Assembly (NCBI GenBank): GCA_965230045.1
Contig: OZ245940.1
Location: 2,604,001-2,668,000, forward strand
DNA: 64,000 nucleotides
Direction of reading: 5' to 3'
From: G963662905 sp965230045
GTDB taxonomy: Bacteria > Bacteroidota > Bacteroidia > Bacteroidales > WRLA01
Position 1 is the first letter of the stretch. Each line of letters opens with the position of its first letter. Of this stretch, positions 44,658 through 52,888 are shown piece by piece. Position numbers and translations under genes: made by a program. Under the pieces are notes generated by a model. That model was not told the origin of the DNA. It saw only the letters and a program-made list of their open reading frames with translations, and made no database searches.

Positions 44658-44922
44658 AGTTCTTTATTATTCGGTAAAATTACAAAATTGTGGAGGATTC
44701 TGCCTCAATAATTGTCTTTTCCGGGTTTCTCTTTTTTTTGTAATTACACTTTCCGTATTTTGGAAAATTCTATTTATTGAGATTTTGTCTTTCATAAAGA
44801 CCAACTTATTGACACATCTACATATCAAGATGTAGCGTTTACTGTTTTTTGTTAGTCTCACCTGAACAAATTACATAATATTGAACTTATTAAAAGGATT
44901 ATAAGCAAATAATAAATTAGAA
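44658..44922. other. Divergent intergenic region
   Basis: 265 bp between the minus-strand FAD/Fe-S gene and the plus-strand LruC operon. AT-rich; both promoters must lie here, but no convincing TAnnTTTG pair was found. CATCTACATATCAAGATGTAG (44815-44835) holds a small inverted repeat, CTACAT/ATGTAG. Confidence 0.35.
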
Positions 44923-45300
44923 ATGAAAATAAAAAATTTACTTCAAATTTTGTTAATTGGGATTTTAACAAGCCTGATTTTTTCTTCCTGCATGAAAAAG
45001 GAAGAAATTGAAACAGATTCTGTTATTTCAGAAAATATGAAAGACATGCAAGTGAGCCCCTCATTTGATTGGTCAACCACCACCATGCATAGCATTAAGT
45101 TTAAAGCCTATGCGCAAAGCCTGGTGAAAATTGCAACTCCTGAAGGAAAAATGCTGAAAGTTGGCATGCTGAGCAATGAAAAAGAAGTTGAGTTGAGCTT
45201 TAGTGCACCTTCGTACCTGAAAAAAGTGAACATCAGCTTTTTAGGAAACGATTACGAACTTAAACTGAGTGACAGTAATCAAGTATTTAACTTTGAATAA
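44923..45300 (+). CDS. Small lipoprotein upstream of LruC protein
   Basis: 125 residues with lipoprotein signal MKIKNLLQILLIGILTSLIFSSC (shown in part, lipobox FSSC). After the anchor, VSPSFDWSTTTM resembles the region preceding LruC domains in Bacteroidota, and the remainder (about 45-125) is a small beta-rich domain (KVGMLSNEKEVELSFSAPSY). It is 17 bp from the LruC gene on the same strand, so the two are one operon. No named function; probably an envelope partner of the LruC protein. An outer-membrane lipid anchor is inferred from the signal. Confidence 0.8.
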   Translation: MKIKNLLQILLIGILTSLIFSSCMKKEEIETDSVISENMKDMQVSPSFDWSTTTMHSIKFKAYAQSLVKIATPEGKMLKVGMLSNEKEVELSFSAPSYLKKVNISFLGNDYELKLSDSNQVFNFE

Positions 45301-45317
45301 ACAAGGAGGATAATCAA

Positions 45318-46697
45318 ATGAAAAATATGAAAAGTATATATGCAGTCTTTCTTACCGCAATGTTTTTTGCATTCATTGGCTCGGCTCATGCTGTGGTGGT
45401 TTGTGAGATTACAAAAAATAATGGCGGTGGATTTACAACAACCATCGAATCGGTTGAATGTCAGAATGATAATTACATCGTAGTGCTTCGCGTCGAATCT
45501 GATGGCAGCGGCAAAGAGCTATCACATTACAGCATAGAGGCGGACGCAGGTACTTATTCCAATGTTTCTGTGGACATTATCTCTGGAAATATGAGCTATG
45601 GAAATATTGATTTGGGTCCCAATCTGGGCTCTGATCCTTTCAGCGGCTTTAAAGTAGATGATATTTCCAATTTTGGTGATGGTGATCCGGGTGTGTTCAC
45701 GGTAACCTACACTTTGACTTATCTTCAGGATGAGCAAACATCAGCCAAAGCGGGACAAAATCAAAATTTGAATTCATTCACCGAAGAAGAGTTTGAGGAT
45801 GTAATGAATTGTTATGGAACGGTTTGTGGTCCTGATCCTGATCCGGATGGTGACGGCTGTTCGGGTGATGAAGATGAATTCCCCAACGATCCAACACGCT
45901 GTTATTCAGTGTCCGGTATCAATGGAACGCTTGCCTGGGAAGATTTGTGGCCTAGTCAGGGCGATTACGATTTTAACGATAATGTGGTCTATTACGAAAC
46001 AACAATGGTTTATAATTCAGATAATGAGCTTGTTGATATCATAACAGACTATACGGTAAAAGCTGTCGGAGCGAGCTTCCGTAACGGATTGGCTGTTCAA
46101 TTCGATAATCTGCAGCCGGGTGAAGTTAATTCTGTAACAGGTTCTGTAATCACATCCGATTATGCCAGTTTTAATTCCAATGGAACAGAATCCGGCCCCG
46201 ATAAAGCTGTTTTCTATGTATTTGACGATACTGAAGCCGTGATCAACAGGGCAGGAGGTGCTTTTTTCAATACTTTGGAAAATGGAAACATTGGAACGTC
46301 CGAAACGACAACCATCACCATCAATTTTGATCCGGCCATTGATCCTGTTTTGGTGGGCGAACCCCCATTCAATCCTTTCCTGATCAAGGACGGAAACAGG
46401 GATATAGAAATTCACCTGCCTGATTATCAGCCAACATCCCTGGCCGATCCAACTTATTTCGGGCAAAGCAATGATGATTCCAATCCGGCAACAGGCCGAT
46501 ATTATAAAAATAAAAACAATTTGCCCTGGGCGATTCATATTCCTGCTTTGCTGGATCATATGATCGAATACATTGAAATTAGCGATGGCTATAACTATTT
46601 TGATGACTGGGCCGAATCGGAAGGAAGCTCCTATCAAAACTGGTATCTCGATTTGAATGGATATCGCGATAATTCGAAAATCTGGAATCAGGATTAA
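45318..46697 (+). CDS. LruC-domain secreted protein
   Basis: 459 residues. The start at 45318 is supported by a strong AAGGAGG seven bases upstream. Signal peptide to about residue 26 (AFIGSAHA). The LruC domain spans about 190-455, with DLWPSQGDYDFNDNVVYYET and NPATGRYYKNKNNLPWAIHI, both hallmark segments. A calcium-binding-like DPDPDGDGCSGDEDEFPNDP (about 173-192) precedes it, as in thrombospondin type 3 repeats. LruC is named from a Leptospira surface protein; its molecular function is unsettled. No T9SS tail is seen, so export beyond the periplasm is not clear. A terminator follows at 46725. Confidence 0.87.
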   Translation: MKNMKSIYAVFLTAMFFAFIGSAHAVVVCEITKNNGGGFTTTIESVECQNDNYIVVLRVESDGSGKELSHYSIEADAGTYSNVSVDIISGNMSYGNIDLGPNLGSDPFSGFKVDDISNFGDGDPGVFTVTYTLTYLQDEQTSAKAGQNQNLNSFTEEEFEDVMNCYGTVCGPDPDPDGDGCSGDEDEFPNDPTRCYSVSGINGTLAWEDLWPSQGDYDFNDNVVYYETTMVYNSDNELVDIITDYTVKAVGASFRNGLAVQFDNLQPGEVNSVTGSVITSDYASFNSNGTESGPDKAVFYVFDDTEAVINRAGGAFFNTLENGNIGTSETTTITINFDPAIDPVLVGEPPFNPFLIKDGNRDIEIHLPDYQPTSLADPTYFGQSNDDSNPATGRYYKNKNNLPWAIHIPALLDHMIEYIEISDGYNYFDDWAESEGSSYQNWYLDLNGYRDNSKIWNQD

Positions 46698-46724
46698 AGG
46701 TTTTTTTTCTAAGAAATAAATAAG

Positions 46725-46749
46725 GGCTGCCTTTTGGTGGCCTTTTTTT
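46725..46749 (+). terminator. Rho-independent terminator after LruC gene
   Basis: GGCTGCC-TTTT-GGTGGCC (46725-46742) makes a 7-bp stem with two G-U pairs, followed by seven T. It ends the lipoprotein-LruC operon 28 bp after the stop. Confidence 0.85.
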
Positions 46750-46817
46750 ATGCGAAAAAATAGTTTTGGCTTGTCAGGCGAGGCAAAATCAATTCCCCGT
46801 ATTGGTTCAAATATAAT

Positions 46818-48725
46818 ATGTATATTGCCATTTATATGCCCAAAACCAAAGAAATGCGGATATCAACGATCGTGATTCTTGTTTTTTTGTCTCTGTTTGA
46901 TGTGTTGGGACAATCTACATTGCCTGATTTTAAAATGTTTGATCCCGACACAAAAATTAGTCCCTGTGATTTTGGGATTTACCTCGATTCCATTACGAAT
47001 GGAAATTGGGATATTTCTGTTTCTCCAGAAGATTATTCTGCCTGGCTCCAGAGGAAGAGTCCCATCATAAGGGCCACAGCCAATTCTGCTTTGAAGGCAT
47101 TTTATTATCTCGAAAATGCTTTGACATTGGCCCGATTGAAGAAATATCAGCAGGCATATCCTTTCGTTGATAGCGCATTGGCGGAATTTCCTTTGACTGA
47201 ATTTCCCGAACTCCATATGGAAATAGCTGCAGTAGGCCACTTTATTACTGGCAAAAATGCCGATTACCGCACACGTTTGCGCTATGATGAAGAGAAATTA
47301 AAGGCGGCTGTTTATCCTTCCGGTTCGCCTGTACATATTGCTGTTTTGCTGGATATGGCTTTTTGCCATTGGAAACTGAATGAATACAAACAGTCAATGG
47401 AATATTGCCAAAGGGCATATCCTTTTCTGGTGGCAGGAAAAAACATAAAAGACCGTGTAGAAACTCTGCTGTTGATGTACAACAACGCTCATTTTTCTAC
47501 GCGGGACTCAAGCTTTACCGATTATTTGAAAGAAGCTGAAACTCTGGCATTGGAGCTGGACGATTCGCTATTGTTGGCAAAAGTTTATACCGTAATTGGT
47601 TTGTCCCATTACCGGCGATCTCATCATCAGGAGGCACTTAAGTTTTACAAAAAATCGCGCAGCCTGATTCATGAAAAAGGAAGCAGCGAAGAACTGGAAG
47701 CTGCTATTTTTCAACAGCTCTGCTACACTCTGATTGATAGTGTGGAACAGGTGGGGACTCTTTCTGCTTACATCATGCGAATGGCTCGCCAAAACGGCTT
47801 GCTGAATACTTTAGGGAATGCTTATCGTGCCCGTTCCTGGTATTTTGCGAAAATTAAGAAGAAGGATTCGGCGATTTTTTATATGGATAAAGCCTTTCAT
47901 CATCGCCAGGGCATGGCTGAGAAGAAGGATGTCAGCCCGGGTTTTTATTACTACCTCTATGAAGTGGCCATGCTTATTCCCGATTATGAAAAAGCAATGG
48001 AATACCTGACTTTATATTCCGAACAATTTCGGAAAATTAGCCAAAATACCAATGCCGAGCAGTTGGCAGTAGTGCGCGCAGAAATGGATTATGAACTGCA
48101 GAAAGAGAAAATTGAAAAGCTGAAACTGGAAAATAAGCTGGAAAAGGAAAATGCGAAAAGGCAAAAAATTGTAATTATTGCCATTTTGATCTTGTTTTTT
48201 ACGGGGCTTGCTTTTTTGGTTTTTGCGCGTCTCCGTTACAAGCAGATTAAGCGGTCGTATCAAAGTCTTGTGCGCAAAAATATAGAAATGGACAAACTCA
48301 ATCAACGTTTGCAGGCAGTTCAGCTTGAGTTTATTAGCAAGAAAAATGAGGCAAATGGTAATTTAACGATACCCAATGAGGATGAGATTTTTGTTAAGTT
48401 GGATCATTTGCTCCATCAGGAGAAAATATACCGTCAGGAGGATATTAACCTGACAAAAATGGCCCGTAAGCTGAAAACCAACCGAACTTATCTTTCCAGT
48501 ATTGTCAATCATCGCTATGAAGACAGTTTTAACGGGATCATCAATAAATGCCGCATCCAGGAAGCGCGCTCTTTGCTGGCGAATCCCAAATACAGCAATT
48601 ATAGCATCGAAGGGATTGCTAAAATGGTAGGTTACCGTTCGCGCTCAGCTTTTTATAATTCCTTTAAGCAAATCACCGGCCTGACACCCCTTCAGTATAT
48701 GCGCAATTCGGAAGCAGAAAAGTAA
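46818..48725 (+). CDS. TPR regulator with membrane helix and AraC-type HTH
   Basis: 635 residues. A signal or anchor hydrophobic stretch (MRISTIVILVFLSLFDVLGQ from residue 13) suggests either the ATG at 46818 or the one at 46854. TPR-like helices fill about 80-420 (NEYKQSMEYCQRAYPF, HHQEALKFYKKSRSLI, YYLYEVAMLIPDYEKAMEYL). A transmembrane helix lies at about 449-470, followed by a coiled coil and an AraC HTH at about 525-630 (NLTKMARKLKTNRTYLSSIV, IEGIAKMVGYRSRSAFYNSF, GLTPLQYMRN). It mirrors the TPR-LuxR protein at 20528 in layout, with a different DNA-binding domain. Probably senses a periplasmic signal; targets unknown, perhaps the adjacent LruC operon. Confidence 0.85.
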   Translation: MYIAIYMPKTKEMRISTIVILVFLSLFDVLGQSTLPDFKMFDPDTKISPCDFGIYLDSITNGNWDISVSPEDYSAWLQRKSPIIRATANSALKAFYYLENALTLARLKKYQQAYPFVDSALAEFPLTEFPELHMEIAAVGHFITGKNADYRTRLRYDEEKLKAAVYPSGSPVHIAVLLDMAFCHWKLNEYKQSMEYCQRAYPFLVAGKNIKDRVETLLLMYNNAHFSTRDSSFTDYLKEAETLALELDDSLLLAKVYTVIGLSHYRRSHHQEALKFYKKSRSLIHEKGSSEELEAAIFQQLCYTLIDSVEQVGTLSAYIMRMARQNGLLNTLGNAYRARSWYFAKIKKKDSAIFYMDKAFHHRQGMAEKKDVSPGFYYYLYEVAMLIPDYEKAMEYLTLYSEQFRKISQNTNAEQLAVVRAEMDYELQKEKIEKLKLENKLEKENAKRQKIVIIAILILFFTGLAFLVFARLRYKQIKRSYQSLVRKNIEMDKLNQRLQAVQLEFISKKNEANGNLTIPNEDEIFVKLDHLLHQEKIYRQEDINLTKMARKLKTNRTYLSSIVNHRYEDSFNGIINKCRIQEARSLLANPKYSNYSIEGIAKMVGYRSRSAFYNSFKQITGLTPLQYMRNSEAEK

Positions 48726-48889
48726 TTTGGCAGCAAATTGCTGTTCTCTTGAGAATAAATCTGATTGTGTGTTTTTCTGCGTATAATTTTAAAGCAATCC
48801 CTTCTGTTTTGGTTCTACTTGGAATTTCGTGGGTAACAATAATGTTTGAAAATAATATGCAGATATTTATTAATGAACTATTGACTCCT

Positions 48890-49093
48890 AACAGATTCCT
48901 CCCTACACAAAGTCTTAATCACTTCGTTTGGCTTTGTTCCGGTCGGAATGACGCGTTTATTAGGCGTTTAAGGCAAATGCGGCCTGGTCACTGAGCGGAG
49001 TCGAAGTGCGCCGCATTTGCCTCATGACTCCATAAAAATGCGTCATTCCGACAAAGTTTTCCGAAGTATGAGGAAACTTTGGAGGAATCTGTT
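48890..49093. repeat. 204-bp palindromic repeat in 48726-49415 gap
   Basis: The outer arms AACAGATTCCTCC (48890-48902) and GGAGGAATCTGTT (49081-49093) are exact complements. Inner arms GTCGGAATGACGC/GCGTCATTCCGAC and GGCAAATGCGGC/GCCGCATTTGCC enclose TGGTCACTGAGCGGAGTCGA then AGTGC. The core matches the centre of MITE-C (GGTCACTGAGC...GTCGAAGTGC). The rest of this 690-bp gap has no gene I can support. Confidence 0.7.
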
Positions 49094-49415
49094 TTGAAAT
49101 AAAGTGATTTTTCTTTCCACGAAATTCCGTGTAGAACCTCAATTTTAAATACAAACGCTTTGTTCGTTGTGTTTTCTTCCTTATTGTTATAATGTGCTTG
49201 TAATAAGAGTTATAGCTGTTAAGTTTGTGTGTCCATATGTGTAAATCAGGACAGCGTTTCCTTGATTTTGGTATATCTTCAGCTTTAATTTTGTCAGAGT
49301 TCATTGATGTTTTTGGCCTGCCCATTATGTATTCAGAAGCAGGAAAATCCCGATTCAGGGAAAAGATCATTAGTGGACACAACGATTCAAGTTTATCAAT
49401 AAAACAATCACAAAA

Positions 49416-49823
49416 ATGAAAACACGAATTTGCAGTCTGGGAATTTTATTGCTGCTGCTGGCTTCCTGCAGCGGCACCGGAAGCGCAGAAAAAAGCCCGT
49501 CAAAATGCCTGGAAAATGCCTACTCTTTCTATCTGCAGGAAGATTACCCCGCAATGGTGGCAATGTATGTGGCCAATGACAACAAAATGCTCAGCGAAAA
49601 GGAAGCTGATAATCTGATGAGTATGCTGCCCTATCTTGCAAAAGAGGAAAAGGGCAAAGGCGGACTTCGATCCATTGAGCTGACCAATGAATTTATTTCG
49701 GATAGTGGCAAAGAAGCCAAAGTTGATTTTAAGAAAGTTTATGGTAATGGCGATACCGAAATGTGTACCCAAAGCCTCGCGAAAATTAATGGAAAATGGT
49801 ACCTCCATGTGTGGAACAATTAA
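49416..49823 (+). CDS. Small DUF4878-like lipoprotein
   Basis: 135 residues. Lipoprotein signal MKTRICSLGILLLLLASC (lipobox LASC). The mature part has KCLENAYSFYLQEDYPAMVA and an end ESLAKINGKWYLHVWNN-like strand (here QSLAKINGKWYLHVW). This is the layout of DUF4878 and other NTF2-like lipoproteins, with a Trp-Tyr core near the C-terminus. Followed after 12 bp by the 49836 gene on the same strand, then by the 50683 gene, forming a three-gene unit. Function unknown; ligand binding by an NTF2-like fold is a guess from the pattern. Confidence 0.7.
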   Translation: MKTRICSLGILLLLLASCSGTGSAEKSPSKCLENAYSFYLQEDYPAMVAMYVANDNKMLSEKEADNLMSMLPYLAKEEKGKGGLRSIELTNEFISDSGKEAKVDFKKVYGNGDTEMCTQSLAKINGKWYLHVWNN

Positions 49824-49835
49824 AAAACAAAAACA

Positions 49836-50681
49836 ATGAAAAACAGAATTATTGCATGTATGGTTCTTTTGTCGTTCGCTTTTTCTGCTCATGCACAGAT
49901 ATTTGGCGATGACCCCGAAATGAAAGTTGAAGGACTGAAAGACAATTCAGTCTGGCAAATTACCGAAATGGCCCTGAACGAAATGGATTTTGGCGTGGGT
50001 GATTTTCTTCCCTCCGACAACGTCCTGCTCAGCAATTGGATCCAATGGAATTCCCTGACAATCAAAAACAGGGCACGTCTTCATTTTAAATATTCTGAGG
50101 GTGTCCTGAAACTCAATATTTCCGACAGGGCTTACAAATCCAACGAAGGTTGGTCGGAAGCGGTGGGTAAGCTTTCAAAAAAGAACTATAAAAAGTTCGT
50201 GAAAGCAACTGCCGATAAAATCAAAGAGATAAATGCTGATCCTGAAATGGTTAAGAAAGCGGTGAAAAGCTCTAAATTGATACCGGCATTTTGTGCCGTG
50301 CAAAATACCGGACATCTGGAATGGAAGCTCCTTTCCTTTGAGCCTGCTCCCAACGACCGCCCTGTGATGACTTTTGAAGTGAAGAATGTTTCTGATAAAG
50401 TTTTAAAAATCCGTGCAGTAGGGGGTGAATTTAAGAAAGTCAGCGGTATTGGAACAGCCCGTTTTTTCTTTTACTGGGATAATCCCGATGCAGACGACAA
50501 TAAAATAATTACTCTGAAGCCGGAAGCAACAGCGATAGGTAAATCCCCTGTGGCACAAGGATATAGCCTTGAATCTCCAAAGGGCTACATCATGCAATTC
50601 GATTTTATGGTAGATGGATCCCAAAAATCGTTTGAAATGTACAATTTACCTCTTCCATACACTTATACCGAAGGAGATTGA
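49836..50681 (+). CDS. Secreted protein of unknown function
   Basis: 281 residues with signal peptide MKNRIIACMVLLSFAFSAHA. No domain is recognised. Visible features: a soluble mixed alpha/beta body with a Lys-rich stretch (about 110-150, LSKKNYKKFVKATADKIKEI), a beta-rich C-terminal half (VMTFEVKNVSDKVLKIRAVG), and GYIMQFDFMVDGSQKSFEMY near the end. No lipobox and no T9SS tail, so a periplasmic location is likely. Middle gene of the 49416-51462 unit. The next gene begins one base after its stop. Confidence 0.7.
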   Translation: MKNRIIACMVLLSFAFSAHAQIFGDDPEMKVEGLKDNSVWQITEMALNEMDFGVGDFLPSDNVLLSNWIQWNSLTIKNRARLHFKYSEGVLKLNISDRAYKSNEGWSEAVGKLSKKNYKKFVKATADKIKEINADPEMVKKAVKSSKLIPAFCAVQNTGHLEWKLLSFEPAPNDRPVMTFEVKNVSDKVLKIRAVGGEFKKVSGIGTARFFFYWDNPDADDNKIITLKPEATAIGKSPVAQGYSLESPKGYIMQFDFMVDGSQKSFEMYNLPLPYTYTEGD

Positions 50682-50682
50682 T

Positions 50683-51462
50683 ATGGCAGAAAAAGTAAAA
50701 AAACAGGATACGCTGATCCGCGAAGATGTGGAAATAACTTTTCCTCAATGGGCAAATATCCGTGATAGCTTTCAGATTATACCCTTTCAGGAAAGCACAG
50801 AAGGTGTGCAATTACTGGAGCAATGGAAGCAAAATGAATCTTTTGCAGCGCGGATCAAAAAAACGGGCTTTTATGTGGCCGGAGCTATGACTTTGCTCAT
50901 TATCATTACCAATGGTTTCGATGATTTTATTGAGGCAGTGGTGTTTGGGGCCATTGTATTTGCTGGCTTTTATATTGCTTATAAAGTGTATCAAAAAACC
51001 CTGGTGCAAGCCACTCAGGATAAGTATTTTAAAGCACGGAATAGTTTTACCTGGTCGCTGGCGCAGAATATGTGCGATTATTTCGGGGGCAACTTTTATG
51101 TGTTTGATAATGCGTATTTTTTTGTGTTTAACCAGCATATGTGCATTTTTGTGAATGCCAATGAAGGTAGCTGGGTAGGCTATCATAAAAACAATATCAA
51201 AAATGTTGAGCTGGAACATGTTGACCTGGGATCCACTACGGTTTCAACAACACAAACCAGCGGATCGGCCTATGCCTGGACCAATAGCTATGCAACTTAT
51301 TCGGGCACGTCCACAACGGTTTCTGAATCGACACGGCATTATGAATACCGGCTCGATATTTACAGCGATTTTGTTGATTATCCGCATATGACCGTGGTTT
51401 TTCCCGGAAACCGCGATGGCGAAGATTTTGCCAAAAAAGCCAGGGCGCTGCTGAGTATCTGA
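50683..51462 (+). CDS. Membrane protein of unknown function
   Basis: 259 residues from the ATG at 50683, preceded by an AAGGAG ribosome site; an earlier in-frame start at 50614 would overlap the upstream gene. Two adjacent transmembrane helices (about 65-85 and 90-110, FYVAGAMTLLIIITNGFDDF and AVVFGAIVFAGFYIAYKVYQ) precede a soluble C-terminal domain with a Ser/Thr-rich segment (STTVSTTQTSGSAYAWTNSY). The domain resembles PH-like membrane-associated modules in pattern only, and no family is assigned. Last gene of the unit; a MITE-A copy begins 85 bp downstream. Confidence 0.7.
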   Translation: MAEKVKKQDTLIREDVEITFPQWANIRDSFQIIPFQESTEGVQLLEQWKQNESFAARIKKTGFYVAGAMTLLIIITNGFDDFIEAVVFGAIVFAGFYIAYKVYQKTLVQATQDKYFKARNSFTWSLAQNMCDYFGGNFYVFDNAYFFVFNQHMCIFVNANEGSWVGYHKNNIKNVELEHVDLGSTTVSTTQTSGSAYAWTNSYATYSGTSTTVSESTRHYEYRLDIYSDFVDYPHMTVVFPGNRDGEDFAKKARALLSI

Positions 51463-51547
51463 GCTGCATTACGCCCATTTGCTGGCTTAAACATATCATC
51501 CCTCGGCGCTTTTTGTGGCTGAGGGATTTTATTTGTGTTGTATGTCT

Positions 51548-51723
51548 TTAACCTGAATAATTCACAAACCATTCTATTACGAACGCAAACCGCTTCAACA
51601 GAAAGGAATGCTCTGTTTCCGGTACTCAAAATAGCTACGGCTATTCCTGCGTGCCGAAAACCTGTGCTCCCTTTCTCTTATTGCGTTTTGCATTCTCATG
51701 ACGAAGATTTATGAATTAATCAG
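51548..51723. mobile_element. MITE-A copy 3, right end split by IS110 element
   Basis: TTAA (51548-51551), CCTGAATAATTCA from 51552, interior as in copies 1 and 2 but lacking about 25 bp (TGCTTGGTCACTGAG region), then TGAATTAATCAG to 51723. In intact copies this is followed by GG and TTAA. Those bases appear only at 55000-55005, after the IS110 element, so the terminal repeat of this MITE is the insertion site. Confidence 0.85.
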
Positions 51724-51931
51724 TCACTCCAAAAGGGGCTTTTTCCTATTATAAAAATACATTAAATTTGAGGACACGTGCAGCACAGGCCGTTTTTAAC
51801 ACTGTTATTTAAATAACCTTAATCAGTCAGGCTCTGGTTGTTGGTGATCTGATAATTGATTTTATAAAATCGTAAGGTAGGCCACCTAAAATAAATTAGA
51901 CAACTGGGCACGTTACTAAAATAAAAGAACC
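51724..51931 (+). ncRNA. Candidate IS110 bridge RNA region
   Basis: 208 nt between the element's left boundary and the transposase ATG. In the IS110 group this part is transcribed as a bridge RNA whose loops guide target and donor choice. Two internal stretches repeat junction sequence: TTAATCAGTCA (51819-51829) equals the left junction 51716-51726, and TAAGGTAGG (51873-51881) equals the right junction 54993-55001. A perfect palindrome GTTATTTAAATAAC (51804-51817) lies just before the first. Folding was not computed. Confidence 0.45.
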
Positions 51932-52888
51932 ATGAAAGGAAAAAGCATTAAGAAGAAAAAGGCTAAAAAACAGAATCTAAATGAATTTAACGTCATCAAT
52001 CCTAACGCAGCAGGTATTGATATTTCAAGCAAGGACAATGTAGTAAGTGTGCCTGAAGATAGGGCCAAAAAACATATCAGGACTTTTGGCGCCTTTACTT
52101 GCGATCTACATGAGCTGGCCAAATGGCTTATAAGCTGCCAGATCGAAACTGTTGCAATTGAAAGCACAAGTTATTACTGGAAAGAGCTATTGTTAGTGCT
52201 ACAGGAATATGGCCTGGAGGTATTCCTTGTCAATTCGCGTCACGTTAAAAATGTTACTGGAAAAAAAACAGACGAGAAAGATGCCCATTGGATAATGCGC
52301 CTCCATACTTGTGGACTGTTAACAAATAGTTTTCAGCCACCTGAGGAAGTCCGGACATTACGGGAACTGCTAAGGCATCGCAGTGGTCTAAAGAAACAAA
52401 AAACATTAGCTGTCAATAAGATGACAAAAAGCTTGAATAGCATGAACATAAAACTGAATATGGTTTTAAGCGACCTGACTTCAGTCAGCGGACAAAACAT
52501 CATCCATGCAATTAATCAGGGCGAAAGAAATCCCAGGAATTTGGCACAACTGGTTCACCATAAAGTAAAGGCTAGCAAAGAAGATATAATCAAAGCTTGC
52601 GAAGGTGTTTGGCGCACAGAATGCCTGTTTGAATTAAAACAATCAAGCGACAGTTATACTTTTATTCAAAGACAAATTAGCGAATGTGACCAGATGATCG
52701 AAGAACAGCTTGAAATAATAACGGGGAAATATAAGCAAGGAGACATAACCGATCTAAAAAAAAAGGCAAGCAAGAGCAATTACAGAAAAAATGATTTTAG
52801 GTTCAACCCAATACCATATGTCCAGGCTATTTTAGGTGTAAATGCTTCAAATATATTTGGTTTTTCTGAGGAAACCGTTCTAACCTAA
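51932..52888 (+). pseudogene. IS110 transposase, N-terminal part (disrupted)
   Basis: First 317 residues of an IS110-family DEDD transposase, then a stop created inside the IS1380 end. The RuvC-like catalytic elements are here: GIDISSKDNVVSV (first Asp), the Glu of VAIESTSYYW, and DEKDAHWI. The coiled-coil region continues to FRFNPIPYVQAILGVNASNI. The coding sequence breaks at VLT (52883) and resumes at 54579. Excising 52884-54578 restores the frame as EETVLT-LFSEVGADL with no lost codon. The disruption removes the C-terminal serine domain, so this copy cannot transpose by itself. Confidence 0.93.

Noticed and set aside
44658..44922. Divergent region as a riboswitch site
   Set aside because: Only a short CTACAT/ATGTAG inverted repeat was visible; no known aptamer core.
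51724..51931. The nine-base TAAGGTAGG repeats (51873 and 54993) as the IS110 boundaries
   Set aside because: The split MITE-A end gives a better and independent boundary at 51723/55000; the nine-base match is more likely a guide or subterminal signal.
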